Source: Aquabacterium humicola (GTDB taxonomy: Bacteria; Pseudomonadota; Gammaproteobacteria; Burkholderiales; Burkholderiaceae_C). Taken from it: a DNA stretch of 64,000 nucleotides. Below are positions 17,352 through 26,603 of the stretch, piece by piece. The notes under the pieces are model-generated. The model did no database searches and was not told where the DNA came from. It saw only the letters and a program-made list of their open reading frames with translations. Location of the stretch: the NCBI RefSeq assembly GCF_030167915.1, contig NZ_JARGNB010000001.1:1-64000 (forward strand), read 5' to 3'. Position 1 is the first letter of the stretch; each line of letters begins with the position of its first letter. Position numbers and translations under genes: made by a program.

Positions 17352-19871
17352 TTACGTGTTGCTGCTGGCCCGAACCTCTTCCGCGGTCGTCAGGCCCATC
17401 AGCACCTTCTGGATGCCGTCCTGACGCAGCGTGCGCATGCCGCGGGCCATCGCCGCACGCTGCAGCTCCTCGGCGGGCACGGCCCCCTGCACCATGCGGC
17501 GAAGCTCGCGGTCGATGCTCAGCAGCTCGTGCACGCCGACGCGGCCGCTGAAACCGGTGTGGCGACAGTGCGCGCATCCCGCGGCCCCGTGCCATTGCAG
17601 CACGCCGTGGCGCCCGTGGTGATGACGCCATTGCGACAGCACGGATTCGCGCGACGGCCGGGTCGCACTGTCGGGAAAGCTTGATAGCCAGTCGTCGAGA
17701 AGATTCTCGATCTCGTCGTCGCGCGCGGGCCGTTGCGTGACGCAATGGCGGCACAGCCGCCGGACGAGGCGCTGCGCCAGCACGGCGATCAGCGAATCGG
17801 CGAAAGCGAACGGGTCGAGGCCGAGGTCGAGCAGGCGCACGACCGTCTCTGCGGCGCTGTTGGTGTGCAGCGTCGACAGCACGAGGTGGCCGGTCAGCGA
17901 GGCTTCGATCGCCACCTGCGCGGTCTCCGCGTCACGCACCTCGCCGACCATCACGACATCGGGGTCGGCGCGCAGGAAGGCCCGCAGCGCCTTCGCGAAG
18001 GTCCAGTCGATGCGCGGATTGACCTGCACCTGGCGCAGGCCGGCCTGCGTGATCTCGACCGGGTCCTCGGCGGTCCAGATCTTGCGCGCCGGCGTGTTGA
18101 TGTGGGCCAGGGCCGCATGCAGCGTGGTCGTCTTGCCGCTGCCGGTCGGGCCGACGCACAGCACCAGGCCGTGCGGGCGCTCGATCGCCGACTTCAGCCC
18201 GGCGAGCACCTCGGGGGCCATCTGCATGTCACACAGCGGCAGCGCGCGCGCCTGCGCCAGCAGGCGCAGCACTGCGTCCTCGACACCGTTGGCGGTCGGG
18301 ATCGTCGCGACGCGCAGTTCCAGCGACTGGCCCTGCACGAAGCGGCCGAAGTTGATCTTGCCGTCCTGCGGCTTGCGGCGCTCGGAGATGTCGAGGTCGC
18401 ACATGATCTTCAGGCGGGCGATCACCGCCTGCTTGTAGTTCGGCGGCAGCTCGAGGTAGGGCTCGAGCACGCCGTCGCGGCGGAAGCGGATGCGCACCTT
18501 GTCGGGCCCGCCCGGGCATTCGATGTGGATGTCCGACACCCCGGTCTGCTGGGCCTCCAGGATCATCGTGTTGATCAGCCGGACCAGCGAGTTGTCGGAC
18601 TGCTCGATCGCCGGCAGCTCGTCCTGCGCCTCCTGGCGCAGTTGCTGCTCCAGGTTCGCGAGCAGCCGGTCGGCGCTGTCGGCGCTGTCGGTGTAGATGG
18701 CGCCGCGCAGTGCGCCGCTGGTCTCGACCGCCTTCGCGCCGCCCGGCAGCTCCTGCTGCCCCAGGCGCTGGTAGAGCCGGTTGATCGCCGGCAGCAGCGT
18801 GCCTTCTCGTGCCAGCACCGGCACCACCTTGGCCTGCGTGGTGAACTCGATCTCGTCGATCAGGATGCGGGCCGACGGGTCCTCCAGCGCGACGATCAGC
18901 CGGCCGCCGCGCATCATCAGCGGCAGCGCCGGCAGCCGCCGCGCGAGCGCCGCCGGCAGCTTCATCGCCGCTTCGGGCTCGACCGGGAACTCGCCGGCGT
19001 CGACGACCGGATAGCCCATCTTGCGCGCGAGCGCGGTCTGCAGTTCGCCGCGGCTGACGACGCCGCGCTGTACCAGCAGCTCGCCGAGCGGCACGTTGCG
19101 TTCGCGCGTCTGCTGCTGAAGCGCATCGCCGAGCTCGTTCTCGTCGATGATGCCCAGCGCGATCAGGGCCTCGCCGATGCGCACCATCGGCATGCGGGCC
19201 TGCTGCTCGATCGCCTCGGCCAGCTGCTCCGGCTCGACGATGCGCTCGGACAGCAGCAGCTCGCCCAGGCGCCGGCGGCGCAGGTCGCTCTGTTCGCCGG
19301 CTGCGCGCTCGACGTCGTCGGCGCTGGCGGCCTGGTGTTCGACCAGCAGTTCCCCGACGCGCGGGCCGAATTCGACGCCGTCGACCGCCGGCCGGGGGTA
19401 GAAGCTGCGCAGCACGGCGTCGCCGGTGCCCGCGGGCGGAAACAGGAAATGGCCGAGCGCATGCTCGACATGCCCGATGGTGATCAGCTCGGTCGTCGCG
19501 CCGCCGGCGAAGGCGATGCGGCAGGTGTTGCGCGGCGCTGCATGCAGCGCGCCGGCCGGCGAACCCGGCGGCACGCCCTCCAGCGGCGGCAGCGGGTTCA
19601 GCAGCGTCAGCCGGCGGAACTGCGTCAGGCGCAGCGTCAGCGTTCCGCGCGCCGGCGGCACGATCAGGTGCACCACGCCGGCCGCGGCGTCGAACAGCGC
19701 GAGCCGGCCCGTCGTCACCTTGCCGTTGGGGCCCTCGATCTCGCAGGGCTCCGGTGCCTTCGCCGGCCGCGGCGAAGGGTAGGCCGCGTAGGGTGGCGTC
19801 GGCCAGGCCAAGGCCTCGGCCGCGCCGGTGCCCGACAGCAGCGCCGAAGACGGCTCGGACAGGTTGCTCAT
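17352..19871 (-). CDS. GspE/PilB-family secretion or pilus ATPase
   Basis: An 839-residue hexameric motor ATPase of type II secretion/type IV pilus systems. After a disordered N-terminus and a PilZ-like stretch come repeated MshEN helices (about 170-300: GELLVEHQ, GELLLSERIV, GEALIALGII, GELLVQRGVV). The RecA-like core has Walker A GPTGSGKTTTLHA (about 575), the Asp box DIHIE, and Walker B VVMVGEVRDAETA. A zinc Cys set follows (CRHC ... CAHCRHTGFSGRVG). No pilin, PilC/GspF or secretin gene is nearby, so it is a solitary copy that may act with a system elsewhere. Its 3' end is 177 bases upstream of the NarL-type regulator, whose control region this is. Confidence 0.88.
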   Translation of the reverse strand: MSNLSEPSSALLSGTGAAEALAWPTPPYAAYPSPRPAKAPEPCEIEGPNGKVTTGRLALFDAAAGVVHLIVPPARGTLTLRLTQFRRLTLLNPLPPLEGVPPGSPAGALHAAPRNTCRIAFAGGATTELITIGHVEHALGHFLFPPAGTGDAVLRSFYPRPAVDGVEFGPRVGELLVEHQAASADDVERAAGEQSDLRRRRLGELLLSERIVEPEQLAEAIEQQARMPMVRIGEALIALGIIDENELGDALQQQTRERNVPLGELLVQRGVVSRGELQTALARKMGYPVVDAGEFPVEPEAAMKLPAALARRLPALPLMMRGGRLIVALEDPSARILIDEIEFTTQAKVVPVLAREGTLLPAINRLYQRLGQQELPGGAKAVETSGALRGAIYTDSADSADRLLANLEQQLRQEAQDELPAIEQSDNSLVRLINTMILEAQQTGVSDIHIECPGGPDKVRIRFRRDGVLEPYLELPPNYKQAVIARLKIMCDLDISERRKPQDGKINFGRFVQGQSLELRVATIPTANGVEDAVLRLLAQARALPLCDMQMAPEVLAGLKSAIERPHGLVLCVGPTGSGKTTTLHAALAHINTPARKIWTAEDPVEITQAGLRQVQVNPRIDWTFAKALRAFLRADPDVVMVGEVRDAETAQVAIEASLTGHLVLSTLHTNSAAETVVRLLDLGLDPFAFADSLIAVLAQRLVRRLCRHCVTQRPARDDEIENLLDDWLSSFPDSATRPSRESVLSQWRHHHGRHGVLQWHGAAGCAHCRHTGFSGRVGVHELLSIDRELRRMVQGAVPAEELQRAAMARGMRTLRQDGIQKVLMGLTTAEEVRASSNT

Positions 19872-19960
19872 GCGGGCATGCTAGGCCGCCTCGCCCAAGC
19901 CAAACCGGCAAAAAGCGCAAGCGCCGCCGCCCAGTTCGGCGGCTTCGACGCCTCAGCCGC

Positions 19961-20026
19961 CGCCGGGCCGCCCCTGGGCGGCTGATGCCCCCTCGGGGGG
20001 CAGGAGCGAAGCGACGTGGGGGGCCA
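19961..20026. repeat. dispersed GC-rich intergenic repeat, short form (copy D)
   Basis: Contains GCCCCCTCGGGGGGCAGGAGCGAAGCGACGTGGGGG-type sequence between the secretion ATPase and the TRAP permease stop. The core CCCCCTCGGGGGGCAG is shared with copy E at 34007-34077 and is a strong hairpin. Confidence 0.65.
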
Positions 20027-20027
20027 C

Positions 20028-21329
20028 TCAGCCTGACATCTGCCGCGGCAGGGCCGTCACCAGGCCGGGGAAATACCAGATCAGCAGCACGGCCGCGACC
20101 ATCAGCAGGAAGAAGGGCAGCGTGACACGGGCGATCCAGCCCACCTCGCGCCGGGTCATGCCCTGCAGCACGAACAGGTTAAAGCCGACCGGCGGCGTGA
20201 TCTGCGCCATCTCGACCACCAGCACGACGAAGATGCCGAACCACAGCAGGTCGATGCCGGCCTTCTGCACCGTCGGCAGGATCACGCCCATCGTCAGCAC
20301 GACCATCGAGATGCCGTCGAGGAAGCAGCCGAGCAGCACGTAGAACAGCATCAGCGCGAGGATCAGCGCGAAGGGCGTGAGCCCCAGCGATCCGATCCAT
20401 TCGGCCAGGTGCCGCGGCAGGCCGATGTAGCCCATCGACAGCGTCAGGAAGGACGCCCCGGCGAGGATCAGCGCGATCATGCAGTACAGCCGCGTGCCGC
20501 CCATCAGGGCATCGCGGAAGCTGGCCCAGCTCAGCGAGCCCTGCAGCGCGGACAGCACGAGTGCACCGATCACGCCGACCGCCGCCGCTTCGGTGGCGGT
20601 GGCGATGCCGGTGTAGATCGAGCCCAGCACCGCGCCGATCAGCAGCACGACGGGAATCAGGTGCCGCGACTCGCGCAGCTTGTGGCCCAGCGAGGTCGGC
20701 GGATCGGCCGGCGGCACGCGCTGCGGGTTGAGCAGGCCCCAGACCACGAGGTAGCCGGAGAACAGCGCGGCCAGCAGGATGCCCGGGATCACGCCGGCGA
20801 TGAACAGCCGGGCGATCGACACGTCGGCCGAGACGCCGTAGACGATCATGATGATCGACGGCGGGATCAGCAGCCCGAGCGTGCCGGCGCCGGCCAGCGA
20901 GCCGATCGTCAGCTCCGGCGGATAGCCGCGCCGGGCGAGCTCGGGCAGCGACATCTTGCCGATCGTCGCGCAGGTCGCGGCGCTCGAGCCGGACACCGCG
21001 GCGAAGATCGCGCAGCCGATCACGTTGGTGTGCAGCAGCCGGCCCGGCAGCCACTGCATCCACGGTGCCAGGCCCTTGAACATGTCCTGCGACAGCCGCG
21101 TGCGGAACAGGATCTCGCCCATCCACACGAACAGCGGCAGCGCCGTCAGGGTCCAGCTTGAGGCCGAGCCCCAGATGGTCAGCGCCATCGCGTCGCCCCC
21201 CGGGCGCGAGCTGAACAGCTGCATGCCGATCCAGGCGACGCCCGACAGCGTCAGCCCGATCCACACGCCGCTGGCGAGGATCAGGAACAGCGCCGCGATC
21301 AGCAGCGCGGTGACGGCGATCTCATTCAT
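20028..21329 (-). CDS. dctM: TRAP transporter large permease, DctM type (system A)
   Basis: A 433-residue polytopic membrane protein, about 12-13 hydrophobic helices, that uses a sodium gradient to import a carboxylate delivered by the DctP protein. Family hallmarks include LPLFVWMGEILFRT, AAVSGSSAATCATIG and LIPPSIIMIVYG. Last gene of the minus-strand dctP-dctQ-dctM operon; it overlaps dctQ by eight bases. It is very similar over its whole length to the plus-strand DctM at 26604-27905, also 433 residues, which points to duplication. Confidence 0.93.
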   Translation of the reverse strand: MNEIAVTALLIAALFLILASGVWIGLTLSGVAWIGMQLFSSRPGGDAMALTIWGSASSWTLTALPLFVWMGEILFRTRLSQDMFKGLAPWMQWLPGRLLHTNVIGCAIFAAVSGSSAATCATIGKMSLPELARRGYPPELTIGSLAGAGTLGLLIPPSIIMIVYGVSADVSIARLFIAGVIPGILLAALFSGYLVVWGLLNPQRVPPADPPTSLGHKLRESRHLIPVVLLIGAVLGSIYTGIATATEAAAVGVIGALVLSALQGSLSWASFRDALMGGTRLYCMIALILAGASFLTLSMGYIGLPRHLAEWIGSLGLTPFALILALMLFYVLLGCFLDGISMVVLTMGVILPTVQKAGIDLLWFGIFVVLVVEMAQITPPVGFNLFVLQGMTRREVGWIARVTLPFFLLMVAAVLLIWYFPGLVTALPRQMSG

Positions 21330-21876
21330 TGCGCAGCGCCTCCTCGCCCTGCGGCGGCTTGCGCTGCCCGCGCAGCTCCAGCACGAACTCGTCCAGCAGC
21401 GCGATCACCAGCACCAGCGCGCCGGCAGCCATCGCGATCTGCGGAATCCACAGCGGCGTCGCGTCGCCGCCGGTGGAGACGTCGTGGAACTCGTGCGACT
21501 GCCAGGCGAGCCGTGCCGAATACCATGCAAAAAGAGCGGCCAGCAGCGTGCCGGCGGCGAGCGACCACAGCTCGAGCGCGCGGCGCCAGCGCGGCGGCAG
21601 CGCGTTGACGAGCAGCGTCACGCGGATGTGCTCGCCGCGCTTGAGCGTCTGCGCCAGCGACAGGAATCCGGTGGCCGCGAGCAGGTAGCCGGCGTAGCCG
21701 TCGATACCGGTCAGGTTGAAGCCGAACTCGCGGCCGGCCACCGAGGCGACGATGGCCAGCAGCAGCCCGACCATCGCCAGCGCCGCGAGCGCGGCGCTGG
21801 CGTCGTACAGGCCGTCGAGCGCGCGGCGAAGCGGCGCCGCGCCGGGCGTCACCTCGGACGTCGGGGTGGTCGGCAC
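21322..21876 (-). CDS. dctQ: TRAP transporter small permease, DctQ type (system A)
   Basis: A 184-residue protein with four hydrophobic segments and the DctQ motif RRGEH-like LKRGEHIRVTLL. It forms the membrane complex with DctM. The start is one base after the dctP stop and the 3' end overlaps dctM, so all three are co-translated. Confidence 0.9.
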   Translation of the reverse strand: MPTTPTSEVTPGAAPLRRALDGLYDASAALAALAMVGLLLAIVASVAGREFGFNLTGIDGYAGYLLAATGFLSLAQTLKRGEHIRVTLLVNALPPRWRRALELWSLAAGTLLAALFAWYSARLAWQSHEFHDVSTGGDATPLWIPQIAMAAGALVLVIALLDEFVLELRGQRKPPQGEEALRNE

Positions 21877-21877
21877 C

Positions 21878-22888
21878 TCAGTTCTTCGCCGGCGCCTTCG
21901 CCGCGATCGCCTTCTTGAAGGCCGCGACGACCGCGGCGTTCTCGGCGCCGGCGGTCTTCTCCCAGTCGGACAGCATGATGTCGCCGACCTGCTTCAGGTC
22001 GTGCTTCAGCTTGGCATGCGGCCGATGGATCGTCATGCCCTTCTCGGTCAGCGCCTGCTTGTACCAGTCGTTCTTCTCCATGCTGATCTTCCAGCCGCGG
22101 GCCTCGGCGTCGGCGGCGGCCTTCAGCACGGCGTCCTGCGACGCCTTGTCGAGCGCGTCGAAGGCCTTGCGGTTGACGATCACGGCGTTCTTCGGCAGCC
22201 AGGCCTGCGTGTCGTACCAGTTCTTGATGTGCTCGTAGGTCTTCGAGTCGTAGCCGGTCGAGCCCGAGGACATGTAGCTCTCGACGACGCCGGTGGCCAG
22301 CGCCTGCGACAGCTCGGCGGCCTGGATGGTCACCGGCTGCGCGCCGATCAGCTCGGCGATCTTCGCGGTGGCCGGGCTGTAGGCGCGCCACTTGATGCCG
22401 CGCATGTCGGCCACCGAGTTGATCGGCTTCTTCGTGTAGATGCCCTGCGGCGGCCACGGCACCGAGAACAAGAGCTTCATGCCCTGGCCGCCGAGCTGCT
22501 TGTCGAGCACCGGGCGCTGCAGGTCGTACAGCACCTTCGCCTCGTCGTAGGAGCTGGCAAGGAAGGGCACGCCGTCGAGCGCGTAGATCGGCGCCTCGTT
22601 GGCGAAGTTGGCCAGCAGGATCTCGCCGATCTGGGCCTGGCCGCCCTGCACCGCGCGCTTGATCTCGTTGGCCTTGAACAGCGAGGCGTTGGCATGCACG
22701 GTGATCTTCAGCTTGCCGCCGGTGGCCTTGTCGACGTCGGCGGCGAACTGGGTCAGGTTCTCGGTGTGGAAGTTGCTCGCGGGGTAGGCGGCGGGCAGGT
22801 CCCACTTGGTCTGGGCCATCGCGGGGGAGAGGGCGGCGCCGAAGATCAGCGCGGTGAACGAGACGGTGAAGGTGCGACGCAGCATCAT
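21878..22888 (-). CDS. dctP: TRAP transporter periplasmic binding protein, DctP type (system A)
   Basis: A 336-residue solute receptor. I start at the double ATG at 22888 because GGAG precedes it; an in-frame ATG 33 bases upstream is also possible. The signal peptide ends at PAMA-Q. The mature start TKWDLPAAYPASNFHTENL, then SLFKANEIKRAVQGG and VPWPPQGIY, match the other DctP proteins of this window. DctP6 and DctP7 of Bordetella pertussis, in this broad subfamily, bind pyroglutamate, which fits the neighbouring oxoprolinase genes. Ligand is inferred from context. Confidence 0.9.
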   Translation of the reverse strand: MMLRRTFTVSFTALIFGAALSPAMAQTKWDLPAAYPASNFHTENLTQFAADVDKATGGKLKITVHANASLFKANEIKRAVQGGQAQIGEILLANFANEAPIYALDGVPFLASSYDEAKVLYDLQRPVLDKQLGGQGMKLLFSVPWPPQGIYTKKPINSVADMRGIKWRAYSPATAKIAELIGAQPVTIQAAELSQALATGVVESYMSSGSTGYDSKTYEHIKNWYDTQAWLPKNAVIVNRKAFDALDKASQDAVLKAAADAEARGWKISMEKNDWYKQALTEKGMTIHRPHAKLKHDLKQVGDIMLSDWEKTAGAENAAVVAAFKKAIAAKAPAKN

Positions 22889-22998
22889 CGGACTCCGATC
22901 GGTTCCTGGGGTGACGGGCAATGGAAAAGTAGGCCGAGAATAACGACAACCACCGCGCCTTCCATGCGTATCTCTCCGAAGACGGCCGCCGCCCTCGC

Positions 22999-23943
22999 AT
23001 GAACCTGCGCTTCGTCGAAGCCTTCTACTGGGCCGTGTCGCTCAAGAGCGTGACGCGCGCGGCCGAGAAGCTGTTCATCACCCAGTCGGCGCTGTCCAGC
23101 CGCATCGCTGCGCTCGAGGAGGAGCTCGGCGTGCTGCTGCTCGACCGGCGCGACAAGCAGTTCCGCGTCACCATCGTCGGCACGCGCTTCTTCGGCTATG
23201 CGCAGCGCCTGCTCGAGCTGCAGCGGCAGATCAAGGCCGAGCTCGGCTCCGACGCCGCGCGCTCGCTGCTGCTGCGCATCGGCGCGATCGAGTCGGTGGT
23301 GCACAGCTGGCTCACCGAGTGGCTGCAGCAGATGCGCGCCGAGCACCCGGCCTTCGAGCTCGAGCTGACGGTGGAAACCACGCCGCTGCTGACCGAGCAG
23401 GTGCGCCGCGGCACGCTCGACCTGGTGTTCGCCGCGCTGCCGGCGGCGGGCGAGGGCATCCGCACCCGCGCGCTGCAGCCGATGGAGATGGTCTTCGTCG
23501 GCCATGCGGTGCTGCACCCGCGCAAGCGCTACGCGCTCGAGGACCTCGCGCGCTTCGAGCTGCTGACCTTCCAGCGCGCCTCGCAGCCCTATGTCGCGCT
23601 GCTCGACCTGTTCCGCTCGGCCGGCATCGAGCCGCCGCGCGTGCACGCGATCTCGTCGATCTCGGCGATGGTGCAGCTGGTCGAGGGCGGCTTCGGCATC
23701 GCCACGCTGCCGCGCGTGGCCGCCGAGCGCCTCGCGCAGCGCCAGCCGCTGCGCGTGCTGAACTTCACGGATGTGCTCGCGCCGCTGCCGCTGCATGCCA
23801 GCTTCCGCGAGGACCCGACCTCGACGATCACGCTCGCCGCGCTCGATGCGGCAGCGGCCTTCGCGGGACTCAAGGCGCCCCGCCGCGGTGCGTCGCGCAC
23901 CAGTGGCGCCACCGCGGCCTCATCGAAAAAATCGATGAGCTGA
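22999..23943 (+). CDS. LysR-family transcriptional regulator
   Basis: A 314-residue LysR protein. The winged helix-turn-helix is at residues 2-60 (FVEAFYWAVSLKSVTRAAEKL, TQSALSSRIAALEEELG), followed by the effector-binding domain. It is divergent from the system A dctP gene; the 110-base gap must contain both promoters and the LysR operator. It also precedes the DUF1445-TRAP-oxoprolinase genes on its own strand. It is the best candidate regulator for both TRAP systems. An effector of the oxoproline/glutamate type is an inference. Confidence 0.92.
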   Translation: MNLRFVEAFYWAVSLKSVTRAAEKLFITQSALSSRIAALEEELGVLLLDRRDKQFRVTIVGTRFFGYAQRLLELQRQIKAELGSDAARSLLLRIGAIESVVHSWLTEWLQQMRAEHPAFELELTVETTPLLTEQVRRGTLDLVFAALPAAGEGIRTRALQPMEMVFVGHAVLHPRKRYALEDLARFELLTFQRASQPYVALLDLFRSAGIEPPRVHAISSISAMVQLVEGGFGIATLPRVAAERLAQRQPLRVLNFTDVLAPLPLHASFREDPTSTITLAALDAAAAFAGLKAPRRGASRTSGATAASSKKSMS

Positions 23944-24033
23944 GCGAAGGATTTTGCGTTGGCGGCGACTGGGGCCGCTGCCCACAATCTGCCTCCATGA
24001 CGACCCCCCAGGGGCCGCACAGGAGACAAGAGC

Positions 24034-24885
24034 GTGGTGCAAGGTTCCGGAATCACGTCGACGACACCGCGGCAGGACCCGCCGGCCGACCCGCCCGCGC
24101 TGGGTCCGCAATCGAGCGGCCTGGCCGTGCGCCTCGCGGCCCGCGCCGGCTGGCTCGACCGGCACACCAGCGGCCTCGCGACGCAGCACGTGCAGGGCAA
24201 CGTCGTGATCCTGCCGCGCGACGTCGCCGACGAGTTCCTGCGCTACTGCCAGCGCAATCCGAAGCCGTGTCCCGTGCTGGCGGTCAGCGAACCCGGCGAC
24301 CCGACGCTGCCGACGCTGGCCGGCGATCTCGACATCCGCAGCGACGTGCCGCGCTACCGCGTCTGGCGCGAAGGCGTGCTGGTCGACGAGCCGCTGGACG
24401 TGCGCGCGATCTGGCGCGACGACCTCGTGAGCTTCGTGCTCGGCTGTTCGTTCTCGTTCGAGCAGGCGCTGATCGAGGACGGCATCCGGCTGCGGCATGT
24501 CGACGAAGGCAAGAACGTCGCGATGTACCGCACCAGCATCGCCACCGTCGCCGCCGGCCGGTTCAGCGGCCCGATGGTGGTGACGATGCGACCGATGAAG
24601 GCGGCCGACGCGATCCGCGCGACGCAGATCACCTCGCGCTTCCCGAACGTGCACGGCGCGCCGGTGCACATCGGCGACCCGTCGCTGATCGGCATCCGCG
24701 ACCTGCAGCAGCCCGACTACGGCGACGCGGTGGCCGTGCTGCCCGACGAGCTGCCGGTGTTCTGGGCCTGCGGCGTCACGCCGCAGGCGGCGCTGGCGCA
24801 GGCGCGCCCGCCCTTCGCGATCACGCATGCGCCGGGGGCGATGCTGATCACCGACCTGCTGAACCACCAGCTGTCCAGCTTCTGA
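24034..24885 (+). CDS. DUF1445 family protein (putative hydro-lyase / D-glutamate cyclase)
   Basis: A 283-residue cytoplasmic protein with the DUF1445 signatures [44 protein letters not shown] and [12 protein letters not shown]. The mammalian D-glutamate cyclase, which turns D-glutamate into 5-oxo-D-proline, carries this domain; bacterial members are usually labelled putative hydro-lyase. It starts at a GTG with GGAGAC upstream. The next genes are TRAP transport, 5-oxoprolinase and pyroglutamyl peptidase, which makes an oxoproline-related role likely. Confidence 0.85.
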   Translation: MVQGSGITSTTPRQDPPADPPALGPQSSGLAVRLAARAGWLDRHTSGLATQHVQGNVVILPRDVADEFLRYCQRNPKPCPVLAVSEPGDPTLPTLAGDLDIRSDVPRYRVWREGVLVDEPLDVRAIWRDDLVSFVLGCSFSFEQALIEDGIRLRHVDEGKNVAMYRTSIATVAAGRFSGPMVVTMRPMKAADAIRATQITSRFPNVHGAPVHIGDPSLIGIRDLQQPDYGDAVAVLPDELPVFWACGVTPQAALAQARPPFAITHAPGAMLITDLLNHQLSSF

Positions 24886-24917
24886 TTCCCGACGACCGAA
24901 CCGACCAGGAGACATCG

Positions 24918-25901
24918 ATGAACAAGCTCGCCCGCACGCTGGCGATGGCCGCTGCATTGCCCGTGACGCTGTCCGTGACACTGCCCGCCTTGGCGCAGAC
25001 CAAGTGGGACCTGCCCTCCGGCTACGGCACCAATACCTTCCAGGTGCAGAACCTGCAGTGGTTCGCCGAGGAGGTCGACAAGGCCAGCAAGGGCAAGCTG
25101 AAGATCACGCTGCACCCGACCGCCTCGCTGTTCAAGGCCAACGAGATCAAGCGCGCGGTGCAGACCGGCCAGACGCAGGCGGGCGAGTTCATCCTGTCCG
25201 GCGCGTCGAACGAGAACCCGCTCTTCGGCGTGGACTCGGTGCCCTTCCTGGCGACGAGTTATGCCGAGGCGAGGAAGCTCGACGAGATCTCGCGCCCCTA
25301 CCTCGAGAAGCTGCTCGCGTCGCAGGGCATGAAGCTGCTGTACACGGTCGCCTGGCCGCCGCAGGGCCTGTACTCGGCCAAGCCGGTGACCAGCATGACC
25401 GACCTGAAGGCGACCAAGATGCGTGCCTACAACCCGGCCACCACGCGCATCGCCGAGTATGTCGGCGCGCAGCCGGTGACGATCCAGCTCGCCGAGCTGC
25501 CGCAGGGCCTCGCGACCGGCACGGTGCAGAACTTCCTGACCTCGAGCGCCTCGGGCGTCGACAGCAAGCTCTACGAGCACGTGAAGTTCTTCTACGACGT
25601 CAACGCCTGGCTGCCGCGCAACGCGGTGGTCGTGAACCAGAAGGCCTTCGACGCGCTCGACAAGCCGACACAGGAGGCCTTGCTGAAGGTGGCCGCCGAG
25701 GCCGGCCCGCGCGGCTGGAAGATCAGCGAGCAGAAGGACGCCGAGTACATGAAGGAACTGGCGGCCAAGGGCATGACCGTCGACACCAGCAGCGAGGCGC
25801 TCAAGCGCGAGCTCAAGCTGATCGGCGGGCGCATGACCACCGAATGGATGAAAGCTGCCGGCGACGACGGCAAGGCCATCATCGAGGCCTTCCGCAAGTA
25901 A
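24918..25901 (+). CDS. dctP: TRAP transporter periplasmic binding protein, DctP type (system B)
   Basis: A 327-residue receptor with a signal peptide ending PALA-Q and the mature start TKWDLPSGYGTNTFQVQNL. It is clearly paralogous to the system A receptor: both share SLFKANEIKRAVQ, the WPPQG motif, AYNPAT/AYSPAT and the DxKxYEH...WLPRNAVVVN/WLPKNAVIVN stretch. AGGAGA precedes the ATG at 24918. First transport gene of a complete P-Q-M set; a pyroglutamate-type ligand is inferred from the downstream enzymes. Confidence 0.92.
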   Translation: MNKLARTLAMAAALPVTLSVTLPALAQTKWDLPSGYGTNTFQVQNLQWFAEEVDKASKGKLKITLHPTASLFKANEIKRAVQTGQTQAGEFILSGASNENPLFGVDSVPFLATSYAEARKLDEISRPYLEKLLASQGMKLLYTVAWPPQGLYSAKPVTSMTDLKATKMRAYNPATTRIAEYVGAQPVTIQLAELPQGLATGTVQNFLTSSASGVDSKLYEHVKFFYDVNAWLPRNAVVVNQKAFDALDKPTQEALLKVAAEAGPRGWKISEQKDAEYMKELAAKGMTVDTSSEALKRELKLIGGRMTTEWMKAAGDDGKAIIEAFRK

Positions 25902-26043
25902 GCCCCCGCAGGCGGGGCCGCCCGGGCCTCGCCCGCCGCGCAGGTGCGGGTTCCCGCACGCCACGCGCGCCATGCATGACCCCCCGGCTGCCGCGCGGCG
26001 GCCGAGTCTCGCCGGCACCCGCCCGGCCCATCAGGAGTTCCCG

Positions 26044-26562
26044 ATGTCGAACCTGCTGACGCGGTTCTATGCCCTGCTGTGCGCGCTGTCCGCGCTGGCG
26101 ATGGTCTCGACCTTCTTGATCGTGATGCTGGGCATCGTCGGCCGCGAAACCGGATTGATCACGGTCGGCGGGCTCGATGCCTATGCCGGCTACGCGATCG
26201 CCGCGGCGCTGTTCCTCGCGCTGCCGGAGACGCTGCGCCGCGGCGACCACATCCGCGTGACCTTGCTGCTGCAGCGGCTGCCGCAGCGCGGACGCGCCGC
26301 GCTGGAGCTGTGGGGCGCCGCCGCGGGCTTCGCGCTGTCGGCTTTCCTCGCGTGGTACGCGGCGCGCCTGGTGTGGATCTCCTTCGCCACGCATGACGTG
26401 TCGCCGAGCTCGGACGCGACGCCGCTGTGGCTGCCGCAGCTGGCGATGGCGCTCGGCTGCGCGGGCCTGGCGGTGTCGATGGCGCATGCGCTGGCCTGCC
26501 AGCTGAAGGGCCGCAGCTTCTTCGTCGCGGCGCCGGCCGGCGAGGCGGCGCACGTCGAGTAG
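26044..26562 (+). CDS. dctQ: TRAP transporter small permease, DctQ type (system B)
   Basis: A 172-residue protein with four membrane segments and the DctQ motif LRRGDHIRVTLLLQRLP. I start at the ATG at 26044, which has CAGGAGTTC upstream; an ATG 72 bases earlier lacks such a site. It lies 142 bases after the system B receptor and 41 bases before its dctM. Confidence 0.9.
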   Translation: MSNLLTRFYALLCALSALAMVSTFLIVMLGIVGRETGLITVGGLDAYAGYAIAAALFLALPETLRRGDHIRVTLLLQRLPQRGRAALELWGAAAGFALSAFLAWYAARLVWISFATHDVSPSSDATPLWLPQLAMALGCAGLAVSMAHALACQLKGRSFFVAAPAGEAAHVE

Positions 26563-26603
26563 GTCGCGCAGACGACCGATACGCAACCACCAGGAGACAA
26601 GAC

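Noticed and set aside
22889-22998. Specific LysR operator (T-N11-A) between dctP and lysR
   Set aside because: Several weak matches exist in this 110-base gap but none is a convincing inverted repeat, so no site is annotated.
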